DNA from: Pseudomonas sp. NFR16
Lineage (GTDB): Bacteria > Pseudomonadota > Gammaproteobacteria > Pseudomonadales > Pseudomonadaceae
DNA length: 64,000 nucleotides
NCBI RefSeq assembly: GCF_900108875.1
Contig: NZ_FNYJ01000003.1
Span: 517,969 to 581,968 of the forward strand
Direction: 5' to 3'
Under the pieces are notes generated by a model. The model made no database searches. It was given only the letters and a program-made list of their open reading frames with translations, and had not been told where the DNA came from. The translations under genes were made by a program, and so were the position numbers. Shown here in pieces: positions 47,053 to 55,535 of this stretch (position 1 is its first letter; each line of letters begins with the position of its first letter).

Positions 47053-49401
47053 ATGCTGAAGAGTTTTCAGGCCGGTAGTCGGCGCGGGGCTTTTGCACCA
47101 GATCGCGTTCAGTCGGGTCTTCGCTCGGGGTTGCTGACACTGGCGATCGCCTCGGCTTCGCTGCTCCACAGTTCAATGGCCGCGGCATTGGGTCTGGGCG
47201 AGATCACGCTGCATTCGGCGCTGGGGCAGCCTTTCAATGCCGACATCGAACTCATCGAAGCGGGCGGTCTGACGCCGGACGAAATCGTGGTCAGCCTGGC
47301 CTCGCCCGAGGCGTTCGCCAAAGCGGGCGTCGAGCGGGTGTTCTTCCTTAACGATCTGCGTTTTACGCCCGTGGTGCGTGGCAGCCGCAGCGTGATCCAT
47401 GTCGAATCGCGCAAGGCGGTCACCGAGCCTTACCTGGATTTCGTCGTGCGACTGGTGCGCCCGAACGGCGATCAACTGCACGAATACACCGTTCTCCTCG
47501 ACCCGCCGACCTCGGCTTCCGGGCTCGCCGCGACGCGCAGCCGTACCCAATCGCCCGCCTCCGGGGCGAAGGACAGCGACTCGCGCCTGCCGGTCGCGCC
47601 ACCGCAGGCCCGGCAGGGCAAACGTTATACCGTGGTGTCCGGCGACACGCTGGCGGGCATTGCCCGGCAGATGCAGGCCCCCGGCAGCAAAGTCTCCTCT
47701 AGCGAGTTGATCAGCGGCATTCTGTCCCTGAACCCGCAGGCCTTTCCCAATGGCGAACGCAGTCAGCTGAAGGTCGGCCAGAGCCTGCTGTTGCCGGACA
47801 GTGCCGCCGAGCCCAAAGCCGCCAACAGCGCGCCGGCCGGTGGGCAGAACGCAACGAACGTCGCGCCCGCCCCGACTGCATCCGGCTCGGGAGCGGCAGG
47901 CGCTCGACCGGGTGCCAGCGAGCAACTGACGGCCACTGCGCTGGAAAATCAGCAGCTCAGCACATCGCTGGAAGATCTCAAGCAGCAGGTTCAGGAGGCG
48001 TCCGTCGAGGAGGCCGACAAGGACAAGCAGATCATCGAACTGCAAACACAGCTGGCCGAACTCAAGGCATTGGCTTCACGGCCCGCTCCCGCACCGGTGA
48101 CGCCGGCCTCGGGTGCGCCTGCGGATGCCGCCCCCGCGCCGGAACCGGGCCTGGTCACGGCCGCGCCGACCCCGACCCCGACCCCGACCCCTGCCGCGGC
48201 GCCGACACCTGCGCCTGCACCCGTCGTTGTTGCGCCGGCGCCCGTTCAGCCGGTTGAAGACGAAGGTCTGCCGTGGACCACGTTGCTGGCCGGTCTGCTA
48301 GTCATTCTGCTGTTGCTGGCGTTGGCCTGGTCGGTCCGTCGCAACAAGCTCAAAGATCAAATGGCCCTGCAGCCCGAGACGGTCGAGCCGATCATCAAGC
48401 CTGCCCAGGCCACCGTCACGCCGGTGTTCGAAGTGCCTGCGGTGACAGCGCCGCGTCCGGCCACTTCGGCGCCTGCCGGGCAGCGTCTGGCAGGGGCCGC
48501 CACCGACGCGCTGGATGGCGCGAGCATTTATATCGCCTATGGCCGGTTCGCCGAAGCCCTGGCAATCCTGCGCGATGCGCTGGACAAGCAGCCCCAGCGC
48601 ACCGATGTGCGTTTACGCGTACTTGAATTGCTGGGTGAGCAGGGTGATCTCGAAGGTTTCGACCGCGAAGAGCAGATCCTGCTGAGTCAGGGCATTGAAG
48701 CGCAGAAACTCCAGGAGATCCGCAGCCGCTATCCAAAGTTACAGGTCGAAACAGCGCCGGTCGCCGTGCCTCCTGCCGAAACCGCGTCGCCCGCCATGAC
48801 CACGCCGGTCGCTGCCACAGTGGTCGCCGGTGCCGCGGTAGCCGCCGCTCCGGAAGCGCAGGCGCAGCTCGACGAGAATGCAGCAGCAGCGCTGAATCCT
48901 CAGCCCGCCGCCGACGATTTCCAGCTCAATCTGGATGATCTGTCGATGGACGCCGACTGGGATCTGGTCGATCCCTTCGAAAACACCCCGGCCCCGCGCA
49001 AACCGGCGCCGGAGGCCGAGCCTGAGCTGGATCCGTCATTCGCCTCTAACCTGACCGAGTTGCCGGAAGTCTTCGAGATGCCCGAAGAGCAGTTCCTCAG
49101 TGATTTTGCCGAAGAAGAAGCGCCTGCACAGATGGATGTCGAGTTCGAGGCTGAGCCGGTGGTGGTGCAGAGCAACAGTGACCTGATCGACGATGCCTTC
49201 CTTGACAGCTTCATGGACGACGAAGGCGGCTTCGATCTGCTGGATCTGGACGAAGCACCGCTGAGCAAAATCAACGAAGCCCAGGTGCTGATCGATGAAG
49301 GCAACGTCGAAGAGGCGCGTCGGCTGCTGCAGGAGGTGATCGACGAGTCCGACGACGGCCCACAGCAAACCGCCCGCGATCTGCTCGCAGGACTCAATTG
49401 A
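47053..49401 (+). CDS. FimV/HubP-like LysM polar-landmark paralogue
   Basis: 782 residues from the ATG at 47053 (an upstream in-frame TTG is unlikely). It has a signal peptide, a FimV-type N-terminal beta domain ('GEITLHSALGQPFNADIELI'), a LysM peptidoglycan-binding motif (about 190-250, 'VVSGDTLAGIARQM') and a coiled coil (about 295-345). A Pro/Ala/Thr-rich linker and one membrane helix (LLAGLLVILLLLALAW, about 416-431) follow, then an acidic cytoplasmic region with TPR-like helices and the FimV C-terminal motif 'EAQVLIDEGNVEEARRLL'. FimV proteins organise type IV pili and polar complexes. The canonical fimV is normally near truA, so this is a second copy. Confidence 0.85.
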   Translation: MLKSFQAGSRRGAFAPDRVQSGLRSGLLTLAIASASLLHSSMAAALGLGEITLHSALGQPFNADIELIEAGGLTPDEIVVSLASPEAFAKAGVERVFFLNDLRFTPVVRGSRSVIHVESRKAVTEPYLDFVVRLVRPNGDQLHEYTVLLDPPTSASGLAATRSRTQSPASGAKDSDSRLPVAPPQARQGKRYTVVSGDTLAGIARQMQAPGSKVSSSELISGILSLNPQAFPNGERSQLKVGQSLLLPDSAAEPKAANSAPAGGQNATNVAPAPTASGSGAAGARPGASEQLTATALENQQLSTSLEDLKQQVQEASVEEADKDKQIIELQTQLAELKALASRPAPAPVTPASGAPADAAPAPEPGLVTAAPTPTPTPTPAAAPTPAPAPVVVAPAPVQPVEDEGLPWTTLLAGLLVILLLLALAWSVRRNKLKDQMALQPETVEPIIKPAQATVTPVFEVPAVTAPRPATSAPAGQRLAGAATDALDGASIYIAYGRFAEALAILRDALDKQPQRTDVRLRVLELLGEQGDLEGFDREEQILLSQGIEAQKLQEIRSRYPKLQVETAPVAVPPAETASPAMTTPVAATVVAGAAVAAAPEAQAQLDENAAAALNPQPAADDFQLNLDDLSMDADWDLVDPFENTPAPRKPAPEAEPELDPSFASNLTELPEVFEMPEEQFLSDFAEEEAPAQMDVEFEAEPVVVQSNSDLIDDAFLDSFMDDEGGFDLLDLDEAPLSKINEAQVLIDEGNVEEARRLLQEVIDESDDGPQQTARDLLAGLN

Positions 49402-49403
49402 CC

Positions 49404-49700
49404 ATGTCGACGAAACCGGAAATCGCCATCATCTATTGCACGCAGTGCCAGTGGCTGCTGCGTGCGGCGTGGCTGGCGCAGGAGTTACTGAGTACATTCT
49501 CTGACGATCTGGGCAAAGTCTCGTTGATCCCCGGCACCGGCGGCGTGTTCCGCATTACCTGCAACGACGTGCAGATCTGGGAGCGCAAGGCCGATGGCGG
49601 GTTTCCCGAAGCCAAAGTCCTGAAACAGCGTGTGCGTGACCAGATCGACCCCGACCGCGATCTGGGGCACAACGATCGCAGCGCCGATCAGGACAGTTGA
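49404..49700 (+). CDS. SelT/SelW/SelH (Rdx) family redox protein
   Basis: 98 residues with an N-terminal thioredoxin-like CxxC at Cys12 and Cys15 (IIYCTQCQW). The C-terminal half has the family's 'GTGGVFRITCNDVQIWERK' and 'GFPEAKVLKQRVRDQI' features. The bacterial members use Cys where animals use selenocysteine. The ATG is 2 bases after the fimV-like stop codon, so translation is probably coupled. Reaction is unknown. Confidence 0.9.
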   Translation: MSTKPEIAIIYCTQCQWLLRAAWLAQELLSTFSDDLGKVSLIPGTGGVFRITCNDVQIWERKADGGFPEAKVLKQRVRDQIDPDRDLGHNDRSADQDS

Positions 49701-49803
49701 TCGAGCGCGTCGATGACGTGGTTGCCAGTAGCGATTGGACCCCGCTGGCGTAACACGCCTATGCTCGGTTGCCCTCCCCGCACTTGTCAGCCGTAGACCG
49801 TTC

Positions 49804-50703
49804 ATGATCGTCAGACCTCATCCGAACCTCATCAATGTGCTGCTCGCCCTCAAGGGCTCGATTGCGCGGCGCATTGCCATGCGCAGCCTGCTGGTCACGT
49901 TGTTGGCGGCAGTGATCGTCCTGATCGAAAACCTGCACCCTGACTACTTCGCCAAGGTCAGCGCGACGCCGTTCACGCTGCTGGGGTTGTCGCTGTCGAT
50001 CTTCATGAGTTTTCGCAACAACGCCTGCTACGACCGCTGGTACGAGGCGCGCAAGGCGCTGGGCGAAATGATCACCGAAACGCGTTCGATCATTCGCGAA
50101 ACCCAGGTGATGAAGGATGACGGTGTGCGCGGCTCGATCCTTCGTGACCTGTGCGGCTTTGCCCACGCACTCGGCGCCGTGCTCCGGCGTCAGGATATCC
50201 AGCGAGCGGCCGGGCCTTGGCTCAGCACAATGCCGCCGGCCGGGGCGGCCAATCCCTGCGACCGGATTCTGCGCGAAGTCGGGCGACAGTGTTCGCAGGC
50301 CGCCGACAGGGGGCAGATCAACGAGTGGCGCTACACGTTGCTGGCCAGCCATCTCAGCGCGCTGAGCCGTGTGCTCACCACCTGTGACCGGATCAAGACC
50401 ACGCCGCTGCCATTTCCCTACACCTTGCTGCTGCACCGCACCATCTACCTGTTCTGCATCCTGCTGCCTTTCGCGATGGCGGAACCGCTGGGGTGGATGA
50501 CGCCGTTTTTCATCGCCATCGTCAGCTACACCTTCTTTGGTCTAGACGCGATCAGCAACGAGCTCGAAGACCCGTTCGGTTATGACGAGAACGACCTGCC
50601 GCTGGATGCGTTGGTGCGTATCGTCGAGCGCGACGTGCTGGATGCCTTGGGTGTCGAGCCGCTTCCGCCGCTGCTCGAACCGGTGGAGTTCGTGTTGACG
50701 TAA
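49804..50703 (+). CDS. Bestrophin-like (YneE/UPF0187) membrane channel
   Basis: 299 residues from an ATG at 49804. Four membrane segments and the family motifs 'SLSIFMSFRNNACYDRWYEARKALGE' (in parts) and 'SNELEDPFGYDENDLPLD' identify a bacterial bestrophin homologue. Bacterial members form pentameric ion channels; their selectivity differs among species. Transcribed on the same strand as the redox gene but 103 bases away, so possibly with its own promoter. Confidence 0.9.
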   Translation: MIVRPHPNLINVLLALKGSIARRIAMRSLLVTLLAAVIVLIENLHPDYFAKVSATPFTLLGLSLSIFMSFRNNACYDRWYEARKALGEMITETRSIIRETQVMKDDGVRGSILRDLCGFAHALGAVLRRQDIQRAAGPWLSTMPPAGAANPCDRILREVGRQCSQAADRGQINEWRYTLLASHLSALSRVLTTCDRIKTTPLPFPYTLLLHRTIYLFCILLPFAMAEPLGWMTPFFIAIVSYTFFGLDAISNELEDPFGYDENDLPLDALVRIVERDVLDALGVEPLPPLLEPVEFVLT

Positions 50704-50840
50704 CGGTTGTGCACCTGCTGTATCGTCTGCCTGGCGCTACCTCGCTCGACCGCGGGCTTTGTCATCAAACTTCAATAGCCTCGTCATGTTCATTTCATTG
50801 ACCCGGTCCACCCTTGGGAAAACCAGAGTGGAGGTCGTCC

Positions 50841-51659
50841 ATGAGCATTGCCGAGAACGTGAGACCCAGTCGTAAACAACGTGTCCGGACCTTGTGGATA
50901 TCTGATGTGCATCTGGGAACCCGGGACTGCCAGGCCGAGCATTTGTCCGGCTTCCTCAAGCAGTATCATGCCGACAGGATTTATCTGGTCGGCGATATCA
51001 TCGACGGCTGGAAACTGCGCGGCGGCATGTACTGGCCGCAAGCGCACACCAACGTCATCCGCCGCCTGCTGACCATGAGCAAGCGCGGGACCGAGGTGAT
51101 CTATGTCACCGGCAACCACGATGAATTCCTGCGTCGCTATTCCAGACTGATTCTGGGCAACATCCAGCTGGTGGACGAGGCGGTGCACACCACCGCCGAC
51201 GGTCGCCGGATGCTGGTGATCCATGGCGATCAGTTCGATGTGATCACGCGCTATCACCGTTGGCTGGCTTTTCTTGGCGACTCTGCCTACGAATTCACCC
51301 TGACCCTCAACCGCTGGCTCAACCACTGGCGGGCGAAATACGGCTACGGCTATTGGTCGCTTTCGGCTTACCTCAAGCACAAGGTCAAGACAGCCGTGAA
51401 TTTCATCAGCGATTTTGAGGAAGCCATCGCTCACGAATGCGTGAAGCGCGGGCTAGATGGCGTGGTCTGCGGGCATATTCACCACGCGGAAATTCGTCAG
51501 GTGGGCGGCGTGGAATACCTCAATTGCGGCGACTGGGTCGAGTCGTGCACCGCGCTGATCGAGCACTGGGACGGCACGATCGAACTGTTCAGGCTCGCCG
51601 ATGCCCATGTCAAAGCAAAAGCTGGCGTCATCGAGCCTGCCGTGGGCGAAACGGTCTGA
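50841..51659 (+). CDS. LpxH-like UDP-2,3-diacylglucosamine diphosphatase family phosphoesterase
   Basis: 272 residues; ATG with GTGGAGG upstream. Calcineurin-like metal motifs are complete: ISDVHLGTRD, VGDIIDGW, VTGNHDEF, VIHGDQFD and CGHIHHAEI. The family includes LpxH/LpxH2 of lipid A synthesis, but this longer subgroup (YbbF-like neighbours absent) is of uncertain substrate. The domain plus length match proteins usually annotated as UDP-2,3-diacylglucosamine diphosphatase in Pseudomonas beside true LpxH. Convergent with the Mpo1-like gene. Confidence 0.82.
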   Translation: MSIAENVRPSRKQRVRTLWISDVHLGTRDCQAEHLSGFLKQYHADRIYLVGDIIDGWKLRGGMYWPQAHTNVIRRLLTMSKRGTEVIYVTGNHDEFLRRYSRLILGNIQLVDEAVHTTADGRRMLVIHGDQFDVITRYHRWLAFLGDSAYEFTLTLNRWLNHWRAKYGYGYWSLSAYLKHKVKTAVNFISDFEEAIAHECVKRGLDGVVCGHIHHAEIRQVGGVEYLNCGDWVESCTALIEHWDGTIELFRLADAHVKAKAGVIEPAVGETV

Positions 51660-51718
51660 AGCCTGCACCTGTCCAGCTCACGATCGGGGGCAACGCTCAG
51701 CTCAGGGCAGCGCCTTTA

Positions 51719-52105
51719 TCAGAAGGGCACTCTGCCGATCAGCATGTCTTTGTACATGACGAAATCGCCCAGCAAGCTGTAGAACGGATGCTTGAACGTG
51801 GCAGGTCGATTCTTCTCAAAAAAGAAATGCCCGATCCAGGCAAACGTGTATCCCGCCAACGGTAACACATACAGCAACACCCAGTTGGCGCTCAATAACG
51901 CGATCGCCATAATGGCGATGACCAGACTGGTGCCCACGAAGTGCAGGCGACGGCAGGTGCTGTCGCGGTGCTCTTGCAGGTAGTACGGATAGAAATCGGC
52001 AAATCGCTCGAACGTTCTCAGGTTTTCCACGGGGCTTTGCTCGGCTGCGCTGTGTCGACTCAGTTTAGTCCAGCCCTCGCTGCAGGCAGTGACAATGGGT
52101 GCCAA
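51719..52105 (-). CDS. Mpo1-like (DUF962) membrane oxygenase
   Basis: 128 residues with the DUF962 pattern: 'LRTFERFADFYPYYLQEH', 'RRLHFVGTS', two membrane helices, 'YTFAWIGHFFFEKNRPATF' and 'KHPFYSLLGDFVMYKDM'. The spaced histidines are the iron ligands of yeast Mpo1, a 2-hydroxy fatty acid dioxygenase; activity here is inferred. The start appears to be a TTG at 52105, because GAAGGA sits about 7 bases upstream and no in-frame ATG exists near the conserved N-terminus. It is divergent from the AraC regulator gene. Confidence 0.87.
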   Translation of the reverse strand: MAPIVTACSEGWTKLSRHSAAEQSPVENLRTFERFADFYPYYLQEHRDSTCRRLHFVGTSLVIAIMAIALLSANWVLLYVLPLAGYTFAWIGHFFFEKNRPATFKHPFYSLLGDFVMYKDMLIGRVPF

Positions 52106-52165
52106 CGTAGTATCCTTCGGCTATCAGTCGCAGGGGGCGATTGAGCATAATAAGAAGACGTGAGC

Positions 52166-53173
52166 ATGGAAAAGACGACTTCTTCGAGTTGGGCCCTGGG
52201 CATCGTAAGGTCCCTGGAGATGGACGGGCTCGACTGCCAGGCGTTGTTCCGTGAACTGGGCCTGATCTACGCGGACCTTGAGAACCCTGACGCCCGATTT
52301 GCCCAGGACTCCATGACTCGCCTCTGGCAACGTGCCGTCGAGCTGTCAGGTAATCCGGCGATCGGTCTGAACATGGCTCGCGTCGTCAGGCCGGCGTCGT
52401 TCAGCGTGGCCGGGTATGCGCTGATGTCCAGCCAGACCCTCAAAGAGGGGTTTGAGCGTCTGGTGCGCTATCAGCGCATCATTGCCGACAGCGCCGACTT
52501 GAGTTTTCGGCTGATCCCGGAGGGTTACGCCCTGATCCTTACTGTGCATGGCGATCGACTGCCGCCGACGCGGCAAAGCGCCGAGGCCTCGCTGGCCGTT
52601 GCACTGGCGTTTTGCGGCTGGCTGACGGGCCGTCCGTTGCACCCGCGTCAGGTACTGATTCAGGGTGACCAGCCCAAAAACGTCGAGCCGTACAAGAAAT
52701 TCTTCCACGCGCCGCTGACCTTCAATGCGCCATACGACGCTCTGGTATTCGAGCGCGCCGACATGGAAGCGCCCTTGCCGACCGCTGATGCGGCAATGGC
52801 TAATTTGCATGACCGTTTCGCCGGGGAGTTTCTGGCCCGCTTTGCCAGCAACCGCGTCACCCATCAAGCGCGCCAGGTGATTTGCAGGTTGCTGCCGCAG
52901 GGCGAGCCCAAACGTGAGGCGGTAGCCCAGAGCTTGCACCTCTCACAGCGCACCTTGCAGCGACGGTTGCAGGAGGAGGGCACCAGTTTTCAGACGCTGC
53001 TCGACGACACCCGTCGCGAACTGGCCGAGCAGTACCTCGCGCAGCCGCAGATGACCTTGCTGGAGATCGCTTACCTGCTGGGCTTCGCCGACCCGAGCAA
53101 CTTCTTCCGTGCATTCAGACGCTGGTTCGACGAGACGCCGGGCGAGTACCGGGTGCGTAAGGCGATCGAATAG
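52166..53173 (+). CDS. AraC family transcriptional regulator
   Basis: 335 residues. The N-terminal 200 residues are the 'arabinose-binding-like' sensor of the OruR/ArgR-type AraC subgroup. The C-terminal double helix-turn-helix is clear: 'REAVAQSLHLSQRTLQRRLQ' and the second motif 'LLEIAYLLGFADPSNFFRAF'. I start at the ATG at 52166, spaced 7 bases from AGAAGA; a GTG two codons earlier is too close to it. The likely target is the divergent Mpo1-like gene or a distant set, which is inference. Confidence 0.92.
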   Translation: MEKTTSSSWALGIVRSLEMDGLDCQALFRELGLIYADLENPDARFAQDSMTRLWQRAVELSGNPAIGLNMARVVRPASFSVAGYALMSSQTLKEGFERLVRYQRIIADSADLSFRLIPEGYALILTVHGDRLPPTRQSAEASLAVALAFCGWLTGRPLHPRQVLIQGDQPKNVEPYKKFFHAPLTFNAPYDALVFERADMEAPLPTADAAMANLHDRFAGEFLARFASNRVTHQARQVICRLLPQGEPKREAVAQSLHLSQRTLQRRLQEEGTSFQTLLDDTRRELAEQYLAQPQMTLLEIAYLLGFADPSNFFRAFRRWFDETPGEYRVRKAIE

Positions 53174-53237
53174 CCGCCCTCGATTCCCTGTGAGCGCGCT
53201 TGCAGGGACCTGCCGTGTTCTGTCCGGCGGCGTTGAC

Positions 53238-54692
53238 TCAATGCCGCCAGAACGCAGGGATGCACAGCACCAGCACCGTGATGATTTCCAGCCGGCCAAG
53301 CAGCATGCCGACCGACAGAATCCACTTGGCGGCATCGGGCAGCGTCGAGAAGTTGCCCGCCGGACCGATGGTTTCGCCCAGCCCCGGCCCGACGCCAGAC
53401 ACGGTACTGGCCGCGCCGGTGAGTGCGGTCATCCAGTCCAGCCCCAGCAACGACAGCAGCAGTGCGATCAGGCAAATGGTGATCGTGAAGAAGAACGAAA
53501 ACGTCAGAATCGAACGAACGATTTCGTCGTCCAGACGATGGCCGTTGTACTTCTGTTTGAGCACCGCCCGAGGATGGATCAACTGATGCAGGTTGGCCTT
53601 GAGCAGGATGTAGGCGACCTGGAACCGGAACACTTTCACGCCGCCCGCGGTTGACCCCGAGCAGCCGCCGATGAAGCCCAGATAAAAGAACAGCATCAGA
53701 GCGAAGTTGCCCCAGAGGCTGTAGTCGCCGAGTGCAAAACCGGTGGTGGTCACCACGGAGGTCACGTTCAGCGCGACATGGCGCAACGCGTCGTACCACG
53801 GCAGATCGGTGGTCGCCCAATACCAGACGCCCATCACCAGCCAGGTGACCAGCAGCAGGCCGATGAAGCCCTGCACTTGCTGGTCTCGGAACAGCGCCTG
53901 GCGATGGCCGCGCAAGGTGGCGACGTACAGGGTGAAGGGCAGGCTGCCGAGAATCATCACCACGATCGCCACCCAGTGCACCGCCGGCTGCGGCCATTTG
54001 GCGAGAGACAGATCTGAGGTGGAAAAACCGCCGGTGGAAATCGCCGACATCGAATGGTTGATGGCGTCGAACAGGCTCATCCCTGCCCACCAGAACGCCA
54101 GACTGCCCAGGACGGTGATGCCGATGTAAACCAGCACGATGAATTTGGCGACCATGTGCGAGCGCGGCATGACCTTTTCCGAGCGGTCCGACGATTCGGT
54201 CTGGAACAGCCGCATGCCACCGATGCGCAGCAATGGCAGGATCGCCACGGCCATGCCGATGAAGCCGATGCCGCCCAGCCAGTGCAGCAGTGAGCGCCAG
54301 ATGAGGATGCCGGGCGACATGCTGTCGAGCCCGCTGAGGACCGTGGAGCCGGTCGCGGTGATGCCCGACATGCTCTCGAAAAAGGAGTCCGTGTAGCTGA
54401 TGTGCTGGGTCAGCAGAAACGGCAGCGCGGCGAATATGCACACCACGACCCAGCTGCTGACGGTGAGCAGGTACATGTCTCTGGGCCGCAGGTGGACGTG
54501 TTCCGGCCGCCCTTGACCCACCAGCGCAAGGCCGCAGATGAAGGTGACCATGCTGGACCAGAGGAACGAGGGCATGTCCGCCGTGCGGTCGAAGATCAGC
54601 AGCGTCGCCATTGGCACGACCATGGCGATGGCCAGGGTGATGAGAAAGATGCCGATAATGAAACCGATGATGCGAAGGGTCGGCAACGCCAT
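53238..54692 (-). CDS. trkH: TrkH/KtrB-type potassium transporter
   Basis: 484 residues. Four pore repeats are recognisable from their selectivity loops: SGITATGSTV, SAISTGGFSTSD, SVVTTTGFALGD and STVSGVGPGLGE, each with the filter glycine. The length and the single extra pair of N-terminal helices match TrkH. Works with the cytosolic NAD-binding regulator TrkA, which is not in the window, to take up K+ during osmotic adaptation. It is alone in its unit, convergent with the AraC gene. Confidence 0.95.
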   Translation of the reverse strand: MALPTLRIIGFIIGIFLITLAIAMVVPMATLLIFDRTADMPSFLWSSMVTFICGLALVGQGRPEHVHLRPRDMYLLTVSSWVVVCIFAALPFLLTQHISYTDSFFESMSGITATGSTVLSGLDSMSPGILIWRSLLHWLGGIGFIGMAVAILPLLRIGGMRLFQTESSDRSEKVMPRSHMVAKFIVLVYIGITVLGSLAFWWAGMSLFDAINHSMSAISTGGFSTSDLSLAKWPQPAVHWVAIVVMILGSLPFTLYVATLRGHRQALFRDQQVQGFIGLLLVTWLVMGVWYWATTDLPWYDALRHVALNVTSVVTTTGFALGDYSLWGNFALMLFFYLGFIGGCSGSTAGGVKVFRFQVAYILLKANLHQLIHPRAVLKQKYNGHRLDDEIVRSILTFSFFFTITICLIALLLSLLGLDWMTALTGAASTVSGVGPGLGETIGPAGNFSTLPDAAKWILSVGMLLGRLEIITVLVLCIPAFWRH

Positions 54693-54867
54693 GCAGTCGC
54701 TCTGATCTAGGTGATGGAAAGGCGCTCATTCTACCCGTGGGCAGAGCCAAGTAAACCGAGGCACTTTCTGCGTGTCTTGTAAGTAAATGCCACCGCTGTT
54801 CGTTATTGAAGTTCAAGAATGTGTTTGCGGCACTACAATGCCCCATCAAATTTCAGGAGACGATTCA

Positions 54868-55428
54868 ATGGAAGCGCTTGATGTATTGCTTAATCGCGTG
54901 TCCGTCCCCCGGCTGATCGAGCCCGCACCCGATGCGGCTCAACGCGAAATCCTCTTCAGCGCCGCCTTGCGTGCTCCCGATCATGGACAGTTGCGGCCTT
55001 ATCGGTTTCTCACCGTGGAAGGTGACGCGCGTCAGCGGATGGGCGATCTGCTGGCCGAGGCGCTGATCGAAATCGGCAGCGGTACGGATGAAAAAGCGCT
55101 GGAGAAGGCCCGCTCCGGTCCTCTGCGCGCACCGCTGGTGGTGGTCGTCATCGCCAGGTTGCAAGAACATTACAAGGTGCCCAGAAGCGAACAGCTCATC
55201 ACTGCAGGCTGCGCTGCCCATGGCGTGCTGCTGGCCGCCTATGCGCTGGGCATTGGCGCGGTATGGCGCACCGGCGAGTTGTCCTACTCCCCACATGTGG
55301 CCAAAGGCCTGGGCCTGGCTGCGGATGAAGAAGTCGTTGCGTTCCTGTATCTGGGCACGCCGCTGAACCCACCGCGCGAGGCGGCGAAGCCTGTAGTCGT
55401 GGACTTCGTCAGCGAGTGGCAGGGGTAG
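54868..55428 (+). CDS. Nitroreductase family protein (YdjA-like)
   Basis: 186 residues from the ATG with CAGGAGA upstream; an in-frame ATG at 54787 has no such site. FMN-binding features are the N-terminal 'RVSVPRLIEPAPD' and 'RAPDHGQLRPYRFL' (the Arg-Ser/Ala-Pro-x-H motif) and the later 'AAYALGIGAVWRTGEL'. This is the minimal nitroreductase YdjA type, which is smaller than NfsA/NfsB. Physiological substrate unknown. Divergent from trkH. Confidence 0.9.
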   Translation: MEALDVLLNRVSVPRLIEPAPDAAQREILFSAALRAPDHGQLRPYRFLTVEGDARQRMGDLLAEALIEIGSGTDEKALEKARSGPLRAPLVVVVIARLQEHYKVPRSEQLITAGCAAHGVLLAAYALGIGAVWRTGELSYSPHVAKGLGLAADEEVVAFLYLGTPLNPPREAAKPVVVDFVSEWQG

Positions 55429-55535
55429 ACCGGCACTGCGCATTTCCGCCGTCGAAGGCGGGCTCGCGATTTCGGTGCGTCAGCCACCTCGTCACCACCG
55501 GCTGGACCTGTTCGCGAGCAAGCCACGGCCGACCG

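Noticed and set aside
55440..55530. REP-like sequence between the nitroreductase gene and cpxS
   Set aside because: GGCGGGCTCGCGATTTCGG and TTCGCGAGCAAGCCACG resemble REP halves but lack matching arms, so they were treated as eroded remnants and not annotated.
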